In this document: positions 47,480 to 57,337 of the stretch, piece after piece
How positions within the stretch are numbered: position 1 is the stretch's first letter
Layout of the letters: each line of letters begins with the position of its first letter
NCBI GenBank assembly: GCA_004124295.1
Contig: SCKI01000005.1
Coordinates: 62,001 to 126,000, forward strand
DNA length: 64,000 nt
Source: Fidelibacterota bacterium
Lineage (GTDB): Bacteria > Fidelibacterota > Marinisomatia > SCGC-AAA003-L08 > TS1B11
Direction of reading: 5' to 3'
Notes under the pieces: model-generated
Databases searched by the model: none
What the model saw: only the letters and a program-made list of their open reading frames with translations
What the model was told of the DNA's origin: nothing
Made by a program: the position numbers and the translations under genes

Positions 47480-48042
47480 ATGACAAGCTGGTAACTGTCC
47501 CGGGTGACGGGTCCTTCGCCGGGCGCGAGATGGAACTGCTGATCGACGCTGGGGAATTGCAGAGCAAGGTGGCCGAGCTGGCCGAGGACATTTCCGGGAA
47601 ATACCCCGGCCGCTGTCCTATCATCATCGGCATACTGAACGGCTCATTTGTGTTCATGGCCGACCTTGTGCGGAAATTGACGATCCCCTTCGAGGTCGAT
47701 TTCATCAAGCTCTCCTCCTATGGGAGTGAGACCAGTTCCAGCGGGACGGTGCGGCTACTGAAGGACATCAGCGCCGATATTACCGGCCGGGACGTGATCG
47801 TGGTCGAGGACATTATCGACACCGGCCTCACCATCAACTTTCTGCGGCACAGATTGGAAGAGGCGAGGCCCACTTCGGTGGCCTTCGTGACGCTGCTGTT
47901 GAAAGATGAGGTAGCAAAATTGGACTTTCCTATTGATTATGTTGGATTTAACATTCCCAATCGATATGTGGTTGGTTACGGGCTCGACATCGATCAGCAA
48001 CTGCGCGGATTGGATGCCATCTATGCCTTGAAGGAGAATTGA
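47467..48042 (+). CDS. hpt: Hypoxanthine phosphoribosyltransferase
   Basis: Salvages hypoxanthine (and often guanine) with PRPP. The 191-residue protein has IIGILNGSFVFMADLVR, the PRPP motif VIVVEDIIDTGLT, and the C-terminal base-recognition region VGFNIPNRYVVGYGLD. Embedded between tilS and ftsH, a conserved order in many bacteria. Confidence 0.95.
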   Translation: MAIIDDKLVTVPGDGSFAGREMELLIDAGELQSKVAELAEDISGKYPGRCPIIIGILNGSFVFMADLVRKLTIPFEVDFIKLSSYGSETSSSGTVRLLKDISADITGRDVIVVEDIIDTGLTINFLRHRLEEARPTSVAFVTLLLKDEVAKLDFPIDYVGFNIPNRYVVGYGLDIDQQLRGLDAIYALKEN

Positions 48043-48044
48043 TC

Positions 48045-50204
48045 ATGGCCGGCAAAGAAGAACATCGTTCAGCGGGACGGCCCCGCAAAAAGGGGCCACG
48101 GCCCGGTCAGAAGGGAGCGGCGCACAAGGCCAACGGCTCCGGCCGCAACGGCGGGCCACAGCGGCCCGGTTCCACTGGCGGCTCCAGCGGCAAGCAGCCC
48201 CCCGGCTTTCAGATGGGCCGGGCACTCAAAACCAGTCTCGGCTGGATGGCCATCGTTATGGTGGCCTTCCTCCTGGCCAGCATCTTCTCGTCCGGCAGCT
48301 CCGTCAAGCAGGCCAGCTTCACCGAGTTGCAGGAGTACGTGGTGAACCAGGAAATCGAATCGGCAGTCATCACCGGCCTGACTTTCAAGGGCCGCTACCG
48401 GGCGCCGCGGGAAGAGAGCGGTCCCCGGGGCCAGATCCGGGTCTATACCGAATTTCTGACTATTCTGCCCTATGTTGACAGCGACCTGGTGGAGAACTGG
48501 CAGGCAAACAATCTGAATTTCGAGTTCCAGGAAAGCAGTCCCGGCTGGTTCGACTATCTGTGGAGTGCCTGGCCGATCCTGCTGATCGTCGTTTTCTGGG
48601 TTTTCATCATGCGCCGGATGCAGGGCAGCATGGGTCCCCAGGGGGGCCTGTTCAACTTCGGCAAGAGCAAGGCCAAGCTTATCGTGCCCGATAAGTCCAC
48701 CGTGACCTTTGACGATGTGGCCGGGGCCGATGAGGCCAAGCAGGAGCTGGGGGAGATCATCGACTTTCTGAAAAACCCGGAGCGGTTCGCGAAACTGGGC
48801 GGCAAAATCCCCAAGGGGGCGCTGCTGCTGGGTCCTCCGGGCACCGGCAAAACCCTGCTGGCCCGGGCCGTGGCCGGGGAGGCGGGGGTGCCGTTCTTCA
48901 GCCTCTCGGGAGCCGACTTCGTGGAGATGTTCGTCGGCGTCGGCGCCAGCCGGGTGCGGGACCTGTTCGAGCAGGGCAAGAAGAGCGCCCCGTCCATCAT
49001 CTTCATCGACGAAATTGACGCCGTCGGACGCCATCGCGGCGCCGGTCTGGGTGGGGGCCACGACGAGCGGGAGCAGACCTTGAACCAGCTGTTGGTGGAA
49101 ATGGACGGCTTCGAAACCGACACCAGCGTCATCCTGCTGGCCTCCACCAACCGCCCTGACGTGCTCGATAAGGCCCTGCTCCGTCCGGGCCGGTTCGACC
49201 GCCAGATCGTGGTGGATGCGCCGGGCCTGAAAGGACGCGAAGGAATCCTGCGGGTACATACCAAGAAAATTCCCCTCGATAAGGACGTGGACCTGTCCAT
49301 CCTGGCCCGTGCGACACCGGGTCTGGTGGGCGCCGATCTGGCCAACCTGGTGAATGAAGCCGCCCTGCTGGCGGCCCGGAAGGACCACACCAAGGTCTCC
49401 ATGCAGGACATCGAGGACGCCAAGGACAAGGTGATGATGGGGGTGGAGCGCAAGAGCATCATCCTCAGCGACAGTGAGAAAAAGCTCACCGCCTTCCACG
49501 AAGCCGGCCATGCCGTGGTGGCCTACTATACCCCCGAGGCAGACCCGCTGCACAAGATCACCATTATCCCCAGGGGCCAGTCCCTGGGCCTCACCGCCCA
49601 GCTCCCCCTGGATGACAAGCACAGCTATTCCCGGACGTACATCCGGGGGCGGCTGGCTATCCTGATGGGTGGCCGCACCGCCGAGAAGTTGATCTTTGAT
49701 GAGTTGACCACCGGCGCCGGCAACGATCTGGAGATTGCCACCGATCTGGCCCGCCGCATGGTGGTGGAATGGGGTATGAGCGAGAAAATCGGCCCCGCCA
49801 CCCTGGGCAAATCGGATCAGGAACTGTTCCTGGGCCGGGAGATCCAGCAACAGAAGGGCATCAGCGAGGAGACGGCCAGTGGCATTGATGGGGAGATCCG
49901 TCAAATGCTGCATGATGCGGAGGGGCGGGCGCGGAAAATTCTCACCAGCCGCCGGAAGGAGCTCGACCTCCTGGGACAGGCCCTGCTGCGCTACGAAACC
50001 ATCCACGGCGAAGACCTGCCCCGCCTGTTCGCCGGGGAGCCGCTGCAGCGCGTCCCTACCAACGGCAAAGCAGGCCCCAAAACCAAGTCAGGCAAAGCTG
50101 CGCCCAAGAAGCCCGCCAAGAACCGGGCTAAAGCCAAGAAGAAATCCGGCGCAAAATCTGCCGCCAATAGCGTAACAGCCAAACGTCCGCCTTCGTCAAA
50201 TTAG
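48045..50204 (+). CDS. ftsH: ATP-dependent zinc metalloprotease FtsH
   Basis: Membrane AAA protease. Order of parts: a 65-residue basic, Gly/Pro-rich cytosolic leader; helix ([17 protein letters not shown]); periplasmic domain; second helix ([14 protein letters not shown]); AAA domain with Walker A GPPGTGKT at 263-270 and second region [18 protein letters not shown]; zinc motif HEAGH at 485-489; and a 45-residue Lys/Ala-rich tail. The charged leader and tail are unusual additions for FtsH. ATG at 48045 after AAGGAG is preferred over TTG at 48039; 719 residues. Confidence 0.96.
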   Translation: MAGKEEHRSAGRPRKKGPRPGQKGAAHKANGSGRNGGPQRPGSTGGSSGKQPPGFQMGRALKTSLGWMAIVMVAFLLASIFSSGSSVKQASFTELQEYVVNQEIESAVITGLTFKGRYRAPREESGPRGQIRVYTEFLTILPYVDSDLVENWQANNLNFEFQESSPGWFDYLWSAWPILLIVVFWVFIMRRMQGSMGPQGGLFNFGKSKAKLIVPDKSTVTFDDVAGADEAKQELGEIIDFLKNPERFAKLGGKIPKGALLLGPPGTGKTLLARAVAGEAGVPFFSLSGADFVEMFVGVGASRVRDLFEQGKKSAPSIIFIDEIDAVGRHRGAGLGGGHDEREQTLNQLLVEMDGFETDTSVILLASTNRPDVLDKALLRPGRFDRQIVVDAPGLKGREGILRVHTKKIPLDKDVDLSILARATPGLVGADLANLVNEAALLAARKDHTKVSMQDIEDAKDKVMMGVERKSIILSDSEKKLTAFHEAGHAVVAYYTPEADPLHKITIIPRGQSLGLTAQLPLDDKHSYSRTYIRGRLAILMGGRTAEKLIFDELTTGAGNDLEIATDLARRMVVEWGMSEKIGPATLGKSDQELFLGREIQQQKGISEETASGIDGEIRQMLHDAEGRARKILTSRRKELDLLGQALLRYETIHGEDLPRLFAGEPLQRVPTNGKAGPKTKSGKAAPKKPAKNRAKAKKKSGAKSAANSVTAKRPPSSN

Positions 50205-50211
50205 GATTCCG

Positions 50212-51414
50212 GTGGTGAGCCTGCGGGAAATCATCACCGGATCGGCCGACGATCTTGCCCAGGAGCTGGCCTCCCTCAATGTCGACCAGGGGGGCATCGG
50301 CATCATGGCTCGCAAAGCCCGGCTGCATGTCTTGCGCCTGCGGCAACTCTCCTCACCGGCCGCCAATATCCTGAAGCAGGAAATGCTCAGCCTCGGGGCC
50401 GACTGCGCCACCGGCCGGACGGTTATTTTGGGCGACGAAAATCCCCAGGACGTTTTGGTGCTGGCGACCCGTCGGCAGCTGGACAAGGCCGCCAAAAAAC
50501 TCAAGGCCCAGCCCTTCGGCCTGAAGGTGATTGCCCGGCAGATCGAGTCCTTTCTGGAGGCGCGGTACCGTCCGGGCCGGACTGGCGACCTCCTGAGCCG
50601 GCTGGTATCCGGCAGCGAACCGCCCCTGATCATGGGCATCCTGAACGTGACGCCCGATTCTTTCAGCGACGGCGGCAAGTTTGCCACTGAGGAGGCTGCC
50701 GTGGCCCGGGGCCGGGAACTGTCCCGGCAGGGGGCCGACCTCATCGATGTGGGCGGCGAATCGACCCGCCCCGGCTCCGATCCGGTGCCGGCCGAGGTGG
50801 AACAGGCCCGGGTGGTTCCGGTGCTGGCGGCCCTGGCCGGGCCGGAGCAGGCGCTGCTGTCCATCGATACGATGAAAGCAGAGGTGGCCGCTGCCGCCCT
50901 GCAGGCCGGGGCCGCGCTGGTGAACGACGTGAGCGCCGGACGCCACGATCCGGAAATGTTGCCGCTGATCGCCAGCCACGGTTGCCCCGTGGTGCTGATG
51001 CACATGCAGGGGCAGCCCAGGACCATGCAGGAGGCCCCCGCCTACGATAACCTGATGGACGATCTGCACCGCTTTTTTGATGAACGCCTGGCCGCCGCCA
51101 CGAAGGCCGGAGTCCCGGAGGAGAACATCATCCTCGATCCCGGCATCGGCTTCGGGAAGCGGCTGGCCGACAACTATGAAATCCTGCGGCGGCTGCCCGA
51201 GCTGCTCATTTTCGGCCGGCCCATCCTGGTCGGGGTCTCCCGCAAGTCGTTCCTGCAGAACCCGGCCGGCGAAAAGCCCCGGGAGCGGCTGCCCGAGTCC
51301 ATTACTGCCGGCGCCCTGGCCATGGCCAACGGGGCGGACCTGTTGCGGGTCCATGACGTGGAGCCGGCCGTCAAATCGAGAACCATCGTCCGGCGGCTGT
51401 TGGAGAGAGCATGA
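50212..51414 (+). CDS. folP: Dihydropteroate synthase with N-terminal extension
   Basis: Joins p-aminobenzoate to the pterin diphosphate in folate synthesis. The synthase barrel covers about residues 138-400: MGILNVTPDSFSDGG, GGESTRPGS, DPGIGFGK and GVSRKSFL. A normal enzyme is about 270-280 residues; here some 135 residues precede it, with an alpha/beta look (RLRQLSSPAANILKQEMLSLG, DVLVLATRRQL). Similar leaders exist in some bacterial DHPS; their role is not known to me. GTG start; GTG at 50215 is equally possible. Overlaps cdaA by 4 bases. Confidence 0.93.
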   Translation: MVSLREIITGSADDLAQELASLNVDQGGIGIMARKARLHVLRLRQLSSPAANILKQEMLSLGADCATGRTVILGDENPQDVLVLATRRQLDKAAKKLKAQPFGLKVIARQIESFLEARYRPGRTGDLLSRLVSGSEPPLIMGILNVTPDSFSDGGKFATEEAAVARGRELSRQGADLIDVGGESTRPGSDPVPAEVEQARVVPVLAALAGPEQALLSIDTMKAEVAAAALQAGAALVNDVSAGRHDPEMLPLIASHGCPVVLMHMQGQPRTMQEAPAYDNLMDDLHRFFDERLAAATKAGVPEENIILDPGIGFGKRLADNYEILRRLPELLIFGRPILVGVSRKSFLQNPAGEKPRERLPESITAGALAMANGADLLRVHDVEPAVKSRTIVRRLLERA

Positions 51415-52190
51415 ACCTCGACCTGTTCAAGATCGCCTTTTTCCCCATTACCCTCTTCGACATCATCGATATCATGTTGGTGTCCTGGGTGTTCTATACC
51501 CTCTACCGCTATTTCCAGAATACCCGGGCCGGCCAGATGCTGGTGGGCATCGTCATCATCCTGGGTGTCTCCCTGCTGGCCAGGCTGCTGAACATGAGCG
51601 CCCTCTCCTGGCTCATGCGCCAGTTGCAGACGGTCATGGTGGTGGCCTTCGTGATCCTTTTCCAGCCCGAGCTGCGGCGCCTGCTGATCTACATCGGCCA
51701 GACTCCGGTCATCCGGGGCATATTCCGGGTATCCGGGAGCCGCTCCATCGATGCGGTGGCCGAGGCGGCCCTGGCCCTGGCCAAGGCCAAGTGGGGGGGG
51801 CTCATCGTCATGCAGCGGGATTCGGGACTGCGCTCGTACAAGGAGCGGGGCACGGCGGTCCGGGCCGAGGTTTCCGCCGATCTGCTGATCTCCATTTTCA
51901 ACCCCACTTCACCCCTCCACGATGGCGCCGTTATCATCCAGAATGACATTATCGAGGCGGCCCAGTGCATTTTGCCCCTCAGCGAGAGCGAGACCCTGGG
52001 CCCCGGCATCGGCACCCGGCACCGGGCCGCCCTCGGCCTCACCGAGGAGTCGGACGCCCTGGTGGTGGTGGTCTCCGAAGAAAAGGGGCAGATTTCCCTG
52101 GCCCTCGAGGGCCAGCTCCGGCGGAACCTCGACGAAGCCGACCTGCGGGGGCTGCTGAACAAGTATGTCTTCGTCGGCAGTGGCGAGTAG
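51411..52190 (+). CDS. cdaA: Diadenylate cyclase CdaA
   Basis: Makes the second messenger c-di-AMP. The 259-residue protein has three N-terminal helices and a DAC domain with the catalytic SPLHDGAVII and GTRHRAALGLTEESDA motifs. It is linked to folP as in many genomes. c-di-AMP commonly controls potassium and osmotic balance; the NrnA-like DHH enzyme at 28104 belongs to a family that includes c-di-AMP degraders. Confidence 0.94.
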   Translation: MNLDLFKIAFFPITLFDIIDIMLVSWVFYTLYRYFQNTRAGQMLVGIVIILGVSLLARLLNMSALSWLMRQLQTVMVVAFVILFQPELRRLLIYIGQTPVIRGIFRVSGSRSIDAVAEAALALAKAKWGGLIVMQRDSGLRSYKERGTAVRAEVSADLLISIFNPTSPLHDGAVIIQNDIIEAAQCILPLSESETLGPGIGTRHRAALGLTEESDALVVVVSEEKGQISLALEGQLRRNLDEADLRGLLNKYVFVGSGE

Positions 52191-52296
52191 GCCCCTGCAG
52201 CGACACCCTTTTCGACTACCATTGCCTGCCTGCCGGTAGCAAATTCCCTGCGCTCAGCAAACGATCAACAAGCAGACCGGCCTCTACACAGCAAAC

Positions 52297-53455
52297 ATGT
52301 CACCCAGCGAACAGGCAGCCCTCCGGACCCTGGAAGATTACCGGGAACGATTCCAGGCCGTGGCAGATCGCTACGGGGAATTGTGGAGGTATCTTTGACC
52401 TCGACGACCAGCGCAGCCGCCTGACCGAGCTGCAGAAGACCACCGCCGGGAGCGGCTTCTGGGACAACCGGGCCGCCGCACAGAAAACCCTCAAGCAGAT
52501 CAGCGGGATGGAGAAGGAACTGGCCATGTGGCACGGGCTGTCCGAGCTCCACGATGAGGCGGAGATCCACCTGGAACTGCTCGTGGAGGCCGGCGCCGGC
52601 CAGGTCGATGCCGAGGCCGCGGAGGCGTTGACCGGCTATATCAGCGCGCTGGAAAGGGCCGAGGTGCGGCACCTGCTGAGCGGACCTGACGACGACAAGG
52701 ACGCCATCCTTACGATCCATTCCGGCGCCGGCGGCACCGAATCGCAGGACTGGGCCGAGATGCTCCAGCGGATGTACATGCGCTGGCTGGAGCGGGAGGG
52801 GTTCGATGCCCAGATTCTCGATATCCAGCCGGGCGAGGAAGCGGGCATCAAGGATGTCACCGTGGAAGTGCGCGGCGAGCGGGCCTACGGCTACCTGAAG
52901 GCCGAGGTCGGCGTGCACCGCCTGGTGCGCATTTCGCCTTTTGATTCCAATGCCCGGCGGCATACCTCCTTCGCCGGGGTGTTCGTCTATCCGGCCGTCG
53001 AGGAAGAGGGCGACATCGAAATCAATGACAAGGACCTGCGCATCGACACCTACCGGGCCAGCGGCGCCGGGGGGCAGCATGTCAACAAGACCGATTCGGC
53101 GGTGCGCATCACCCATCTGCCCAGCGGCATCGTGGTGCAGTGCCAGAACGAGCGCAGCCAGACCAAGAACCGGGCCACCGCCATGAAGATTCTCAAGTCC
53201 CGGCTGTACGACCTCCGGCGCAGCGAGCAGCAGGCCGAAAAGCAGAAGCTGGAGGACACCAAAAAGGACGCCGCCTGGGGCAGCCAGATCAGGTCCTACG
53301 TATTCCAGCCCTACACCATGGTCAAGGACCACCGCACCAACGAGGAGTCGGGCAACATCCAGGCCGTGATGGACGGCGATATCAACCGCTTCATCCGGGC
53401 CTACCTGCTGCAGCAGGCCAGTCTGGCTGCGGGGCCGTCCAAGGGGGGCCGCTAG
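52297..53455 (+). CDS. prfB: Peptide chain release factor 2, with programmed +1 frameshift
   Basis: Terminates at UGA and UAA codons. ATG at 52297 opens 33 codons that end at the in-frame TGA at 52396-52398; a +1 shift after CTT (52393-52395) continues from GAC at 52397 to the stop at 53455, for 385 residues. The SPF codon-recognition motif (RISPFDSNARRHTSF) and catalytic GGQ (ASGAGGQHVNKTDSAV) are both present. The second frame is open well upstream of the shift site, but that part is not RF2-like. lysS follows with a one-base overlap. Confidence 0.96.
52385..52399 (+). promoter_or_regulatory. RF2 autoregulatory +1 frameshift site
   Basis: The bases GGAGGTATCTTTGAC contain an internal Shine-Dalgarno-like GGAGG, three bases, then CTT TGA C. 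This is the conserved slippery arrangement of prfB, where low RF2 favours slipping from CUU into the +1 frame at UGA. Frame arithmetic before and after the site supports it. Confidence 0.95.
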
Positions 53456-54954
53456 TGCCCCAGGCCCAGCGGACCCTGCTGGAGATCAGGCAGCAGCGGC
53501 TGCAGAAGCTGGCCGAGCTGCGCGAGCTCGGTTACGATCCCTATCCCTACCGGTTCGAGGTCAGCCACCGCAGCGCCGATCTGCAGAATCTGGATGACGA
53601 TGCCTTCCCGGATGATGTGCGCGTCGCCGGCAGGGTGGTGTCGGTGCGGCGCATGGGGAAGGCCAGCTTCGTCCATCTCCAGGACGTGGACGGCCGCCAG
53701 CAGATTTACCTGAAGCGGGACAATATCGGCGAAGCAGCCTACGAGGAGCTGTTCGGCCGCGTCGACCTGGGTGATTTCCTGGGCGTCAGGGGAGCGGTGT
53801 TCCGGACCCGCACCGGTGAGATTACCGTGGAGGTCCGGGAGCTGACCCTGCTGTCCAAGAGCCTGCGGCCCCTGCCCAACCTGAAGGAAAAGGATGGCGA
53901 GATTTTCGATCCATTCGAGGACAAGGAGAACCGCTACCGGCGGCGCTACCTGGACCTGATCGTCAACCCGGAGGTCCGGGTGCATTTTATGAACCGGGCG
54001 AAGATCATCCGCCACCTGCGGGAAAGTCTGGACGGCCACGGCTTTGTGGAGGTGGAGACACCGGCCCTGCAGCCCCTCTACGGCGGCGCTTCGGCACGGC
54101 CCTTCACGACATATCACAACACCCTGGATCAGACCCTCTACCTGCGCATTGCCGATGAACTCTATCTGAAGCGGCTCATTATCGGCGGTTTCGAGAAGGT
54201 GTACGAGCTGGCCAAGGACTTCCGCAATGAGGGCATGGACCGCAGCCATAATCCCGAGTTCACCATGCTTGAGTTTTACCAGGCCTACGCCGACTATCAC
54301 CAGATGATGGACTTTACCGAGAAGCTTATCCGGGGCGCGGCCTCTGCCACCGGGGAGCTCCAGTTGACCTACCGGGGCCAGGAGATCGATCTGTCGGCCC
54401 CCTTTGGCCGGGCAACCTACTGGGGACTGCTGCAGAAGCATGGCGGCCCGGCGCTGGCCGGCCTCACCACCGCGGAGGAGGTGCGTTCGGCGGCTGAGCA
54501 GCTGGGGCACAACCTGCCGGACGAGCTCAATTTCGGCCAACTGCTGGATAAGCTTTTCGGGATACTGGTGGAGCCGCACCTGATCCAGCCCACCTTCGTG
54601 ATGGACCACCCCAAGGCCATCTCGCCCCTGGCCAAGGCCCACCGGGACGGCGACCCGGCGCTGGTGGAACGGTTCGAGCTGTTCATCGGGGGGCTGGAAA
54701 TTGCCAACGCCTTCAGCGAGCTCAACGATCCCATTGAGCAGCGCAGCCGCCTGGAGGCCCAGGCCGAGCTGGCGTCCGCAGGAGACGAGGAGGCGCAAAC
54801 CCTGGACGAGGACTTCCTGGAAGCGATGGAGTTCGGCATGCCCCCCACCGGCGGCGTCGGCATCGGTGTGGACCGGCTGGTGATGCTCCTCACCGGCCAG
54901 GAGAGCATCAAGGACGTGATCCTGTTTCCGGCCATGCGTCCCGGCCCATCGTGA
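53455..54954 (+). CDS. lysS: Lysyl-tRNA synthetase, class II
   Basis: Charges tRNA-Lys. The 499-residue protein has an N-terminal OB-fold anticodon domain (VAGRVVSVRRMGKASFVHLQ), motif 1 NRYRRRYLDLIVNPEVR, motif 2 DFRNEGMDRSHNPEFTMLEFY and motif 3 GVGIGVDRLVMLLTG. GTG at 53455 shares its G with the prfB stop; the frame upstream of that lies inside prfB. prfB-lysS order is common. Confidence 0.95.
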   Translation: MPQAQRTLLEIRQQRLQKLAELRELGYDPYPYRFEVSHRSADLQNLDDDAFPDDVRVAGRVVSVRRMGKASFVHLQDVDGRQQIYLKRDNIGEAAYEELFGRVDLGDFLGVRGAVFRTRTGEITVEVRELTLLSKSLRPLPNLKEKDGEIFDPFEDKENRYRRRYLDLIVNPEVRVHFMNRAKIIRHLRESLDGHGFVEVETPALQPLYGGASARPFTTYHNTLDQTLYLRIADELYLKRLIIGGFEKVYELAKDFRNEGMDRSHNPEFTMLEFYQAYADYHQMMDFTEKLIRGAASATGELQLTYRGQEIDLSAPFGRATYWGLLQKHGGPALAGLTTAEEVRSAAEQLGHNLPDELNFGQLLDKLFGILVEPHLIQPTFVMDHPKAISPLAKAHRDGDPALVERFELFIGGLEIANAFSELNDPIEQRSRLEAQAELASAGDEEAQTLDEDFLEAMEFGMPPTGGVGIGVDRLVMLLTGQESIKDVILFPAMRPGPS

Positions 54955-56162
54955 CGCCGGAACGGTTGATCGCCCGGCGCTACCTCCGCGCCCGGCACGA
55001 CTACGGCTTTATCTCCTTAATCGGCTACCTGGGCATGATCGGCCTGGCCATCGGGGTGGCGGCCCTCATCCTGACTTTCAGCATTATGCGCGGCTTCCGG
55101 TCCGAAGTGGAGCGGAAGTTGGCCGGCCTGGATGGCCACATCCGCCTCAGCACCGCCCTGGGTGACGGCACACCGCTGAGTGCGGAACTCCTCGGCCGCC
55201 TGGCTGACCGGCCGGAAGTCATTGCCGTGACCCCCTTCGTGGTGCAGAATGCCCTGGCCCGGCACGGCCGCATCTCGGATGGTGTCCTGTTGCTGGGAAT
55301 CGACTGGGGAGGCCTGCGGGAGGCGATAGAAATCGAGTCCTACCTCACCGCCGGCTCTCTGCCGGACCCCGGCACGCGGGGAGAGCTGGTGCTGGGGGCG
55401 AAACTGGCCCGCTCCCTGCGGGTATCCACCGGCGACCGGCTGCACCTGTTCGATATCAACTACCTGCTGGGGGAGCAGGGTCTGCGCGGCGCGGCCTTCA
55501 CCGTGGCGGCCATTTTCCGGTCGGGGATGCTGGAGTACGACCGGCAGCTGGCCTTCGCGGCCCTGCCCGACGCCCTGCGCCTGTTCGGCCTGGAGGGTCC
55601 CCCTAGCCGCGCTATCCTGAGCCTCACGGACCGTAATCTTGCCGATCCCCTGGCCCTGGAACTGGGCCAGGAGCTGGGCTATCCCTACTATTTCACCTCC
55701 TGGCGCCAACGGCATGCCAACCTGTTTGCCTGGCTCAATGACCAGCAGTTGCCGATCCTCATCGTCTTCGGCTTCATCGCCCTGGTGGCCCTGGTGAATA
55801 TCTTCAGCACCCTGTCGCTCGTGGTGCTGGAGAAGTTCCGCGACATCGGTATTTTGCGGGGGCTGGGCTTCAGCCGCAGGCAGATCAGGCGCATCTTCCT
55901 TTACCAGGGCGGCATGGTGGGGCTGGTGGGGAGCCTCAGCGGCCTGCTGCTGGCCGTTATCCTGGGGCTGTTGCAGTCCCGCTACCATTTGCTGTCGCTG
56001 GATGCGGACATCTATTTTATGGACTACCTGCCGGTGCAGTGGACCTGGCGGGCCCTGGCCGGCATCCCGGCGCTGGCCCTGGGGCTGTCGCTACTGGCGG
56101 CATTCTGGCCCTCGCGGAAAGCGGCCAGCATCCTGCCTGCGGAGGCGTTGCGCTATGAGTAG
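54951..56162 (+). CDS. lolC: Lipoprotein-releasing ABC permease, LolC/LolE family (first copy)
   Basis: Inner-membrane permease that extracts lipoproteins for the outer membrane. The 403-residue protein has an N-terminal helix (GLAIGVAALILTFSIMRGF), a large periplasmic domain, and three C-terminal helices in the FtsX fold (VALVNIFSTLSLVVLEKFRD, ILRGLGFSRRQI). GTG start overlapping lysS by 4 bases. Whether it is C or E cannot be decided; the pairing with the next gene and LolD supports the complex. Confidence 0.88.
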   Translation: MTPERLIARRYLRARHDYGFISLIGYLGMIGLAIGVAALILTFSIMRGFRSEVERKLAGLDGHIRLSTALGDGTPLSAELLGRLADRPEVIAVTPFVVQNALARHGRISDGVLLLGIDWGGLREAIEIESYLTAGSLPDPGTRGELVLGAKLARSLRVSTGDRLHLFDINYLLGEQGLRGAAFTVAAIFRSGMLEYDRQLAFAALPDALRLFGLEGPPSRAILSLTDRNLADPLALELGQELGYPYYFTSWRQRHANLFAWLNDQQLPILIVFGFIALVALVNIFSTLSLVVLEKFRDIGILRGLGFSRRQIRRIFLYQGGMVGLVGSLSGLLLAVILGLLQSRYHLLSLDADIYFMDYLPVQWTWRALAGIPALALGLSLLAAFWPSRKAASILPAEALRYE

Positions 56163-57336
56163 GCAGTGGCGGCTGGCCGGCCAGTTTCTCCTCTGGCGGC
56201 AGGAGAACCGGCGCGTCAACTGGAGCGCCCTGCTGTCGGCCGTCGGTGTGGCCATCGGGGCCGCCGTGCTGATCCTCTCCCTGTCGGTGCTGAACGGCTT
56301 CCAGACCGAAGTGGAAGTTTCCCTGAAGCGTTTCGAGGGGGCCGGTATCCTGCATCCCGTCGATCCTCAGGCAGATCCGGCGGCGGCCCGGGAAACCCTG
56401 GCGGACGCCGGGATTTCCAGCAGTCCCTGGGCCGAGCGGAAACTGGTGCTGCAAACGGATGCCGAATACCGGCTGGTGAGCGCCCGTATCGTCACTGATC
56501 GGGACAGCCTCATGGGCCGGCTGGGTGAGAGCCTGCTGACCCTGCGCCCCTATCCGGGCCGGGGCAGGCGGGTCCTCATCGGCTCCCTGCTGGCGAACAA
56601 ACTGGCCCTGTTCCCCGGCGATGTGGTGCGCCTGATTTCGCCCCTGGACGTCTCCCTGGGCAATCCCCGGCCGCCGCAGCTGGAGGTGACGGTGCGCAGC
56701 ATCTTCGAACTGGGGGTCCTTGACTTCGATGACGCCTATATCTTCATCGATTTTGAGACGGCCCGGGGCCTGATCCCCGGCCTGGAAACCATGAGTGGCC
56801 TGGCCCTGCAGGAGGAGGTCGGGGCGGGGGAGCTGGCCGCGCTGCTGCCGCAGGGCCACTGGGAGCTGACGACCTGGCGTAGCGAACACGCCGAGCTTAT
56901 TTCCGCCATGGAGCTGGAAAAAATCGGCAGCATGGTGGTGCTGTTCCTGATCGTGCTGGTCGCGGCTTTCAGCGCCACCAGCACCATGGTAATGGCCGTT
57001 ATGGAAAAGTACCGGCAGATCGGTATCCTCCGCTCCCTGGGCGCCAGCCGGAAATTCGTGGTGGGTCTGTTCCTGCGCCAGGGGCTCATTATCGGCGCGT
57101 TGGGCATCGGTCTCGGCGCCGGGGCGGGGACCGGCTTGACCCTGCTGCAGATGGCGACGGGAATCGTACCCGGGCCGGGCGGAGTCTACCTGGATGGCCT
57201 GCCCATGCTGTTGCTCTGGCGCGACGTGGCCCTGGTGGTGCTGGGGACACTGGCTATCACCATGCTGTCGGCCTGGTACCCGGCCCGCTACGCCGCCGCG
57301 ATCGAGCCGGGTGTGGCGGTGAACTACCAGAAGTGA
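56155..57336 (+). CDS. lolE: Lipoprotein-releasing ABC permease, LolC/LolE family (second copy)
   Basis: Second FtsX-type permease, 393 residues, with N-terminal helix VAIGAAVLILSLSVLNGFQT, a periplasmic domain, and the C-terminal set VAAFSATSTMVMAVMEKYRQ, GILRSLGASRKF. ATG at 56155 overlaps the first permease by 8 bases; the frame's upstream part lies inside that gene. The C versus E label is arbitrary. Two different permeases plus one ATPase suggest a heteromeric LolCDE-like exporter. Confidence 0.87.
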   Translation: MSRQWRLAGQFLLWRQENRRVNWSALLSAVGVAIGAAVLILSLSVLNGFQTEVEVSLKRFEGAGILHPVDPQADPAAARETLADAGISSSPWAERKLVLQTDAEYRLVSARIVTDRDSLMGRLGESLLTLRPYPGRGRRVLIGSLLANKLALFPGDVVRLISPLDVSLGNPRPPQLEVTVRSIFELGVLDFDDAYIFIDFETARGLIPGLETMSGLALQEEVGAGELAALLPQGHWELTTWRSEHAELISAMELEKIGSMVVLFLIVLVAAFSATSTMVMAVMEKYRQIGILRSLGASRKFVVGLFLRQGLIIGALGIGLGAGAGTGLTLLQMATGIVPGPGGVYLDGLPMLLLWRDVALVVLGTLAITMLSAWYPARYAAAIEPGVAVNYQK

Positions 57337-57337
57337 T

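Noticed and set aside
48069-50006. Long minus-strand open frame (645 codons) opposite ftsH
   Set aside because: Shadow of ftsH codon usage; no recognisable domain and no ribosome binding site of note.
52297-52398. prfB read as a frameshifted pseudogene
   Set aside because: The in-frame TGA lies in the exact programmed frameshift context and both halves are RF2-like.
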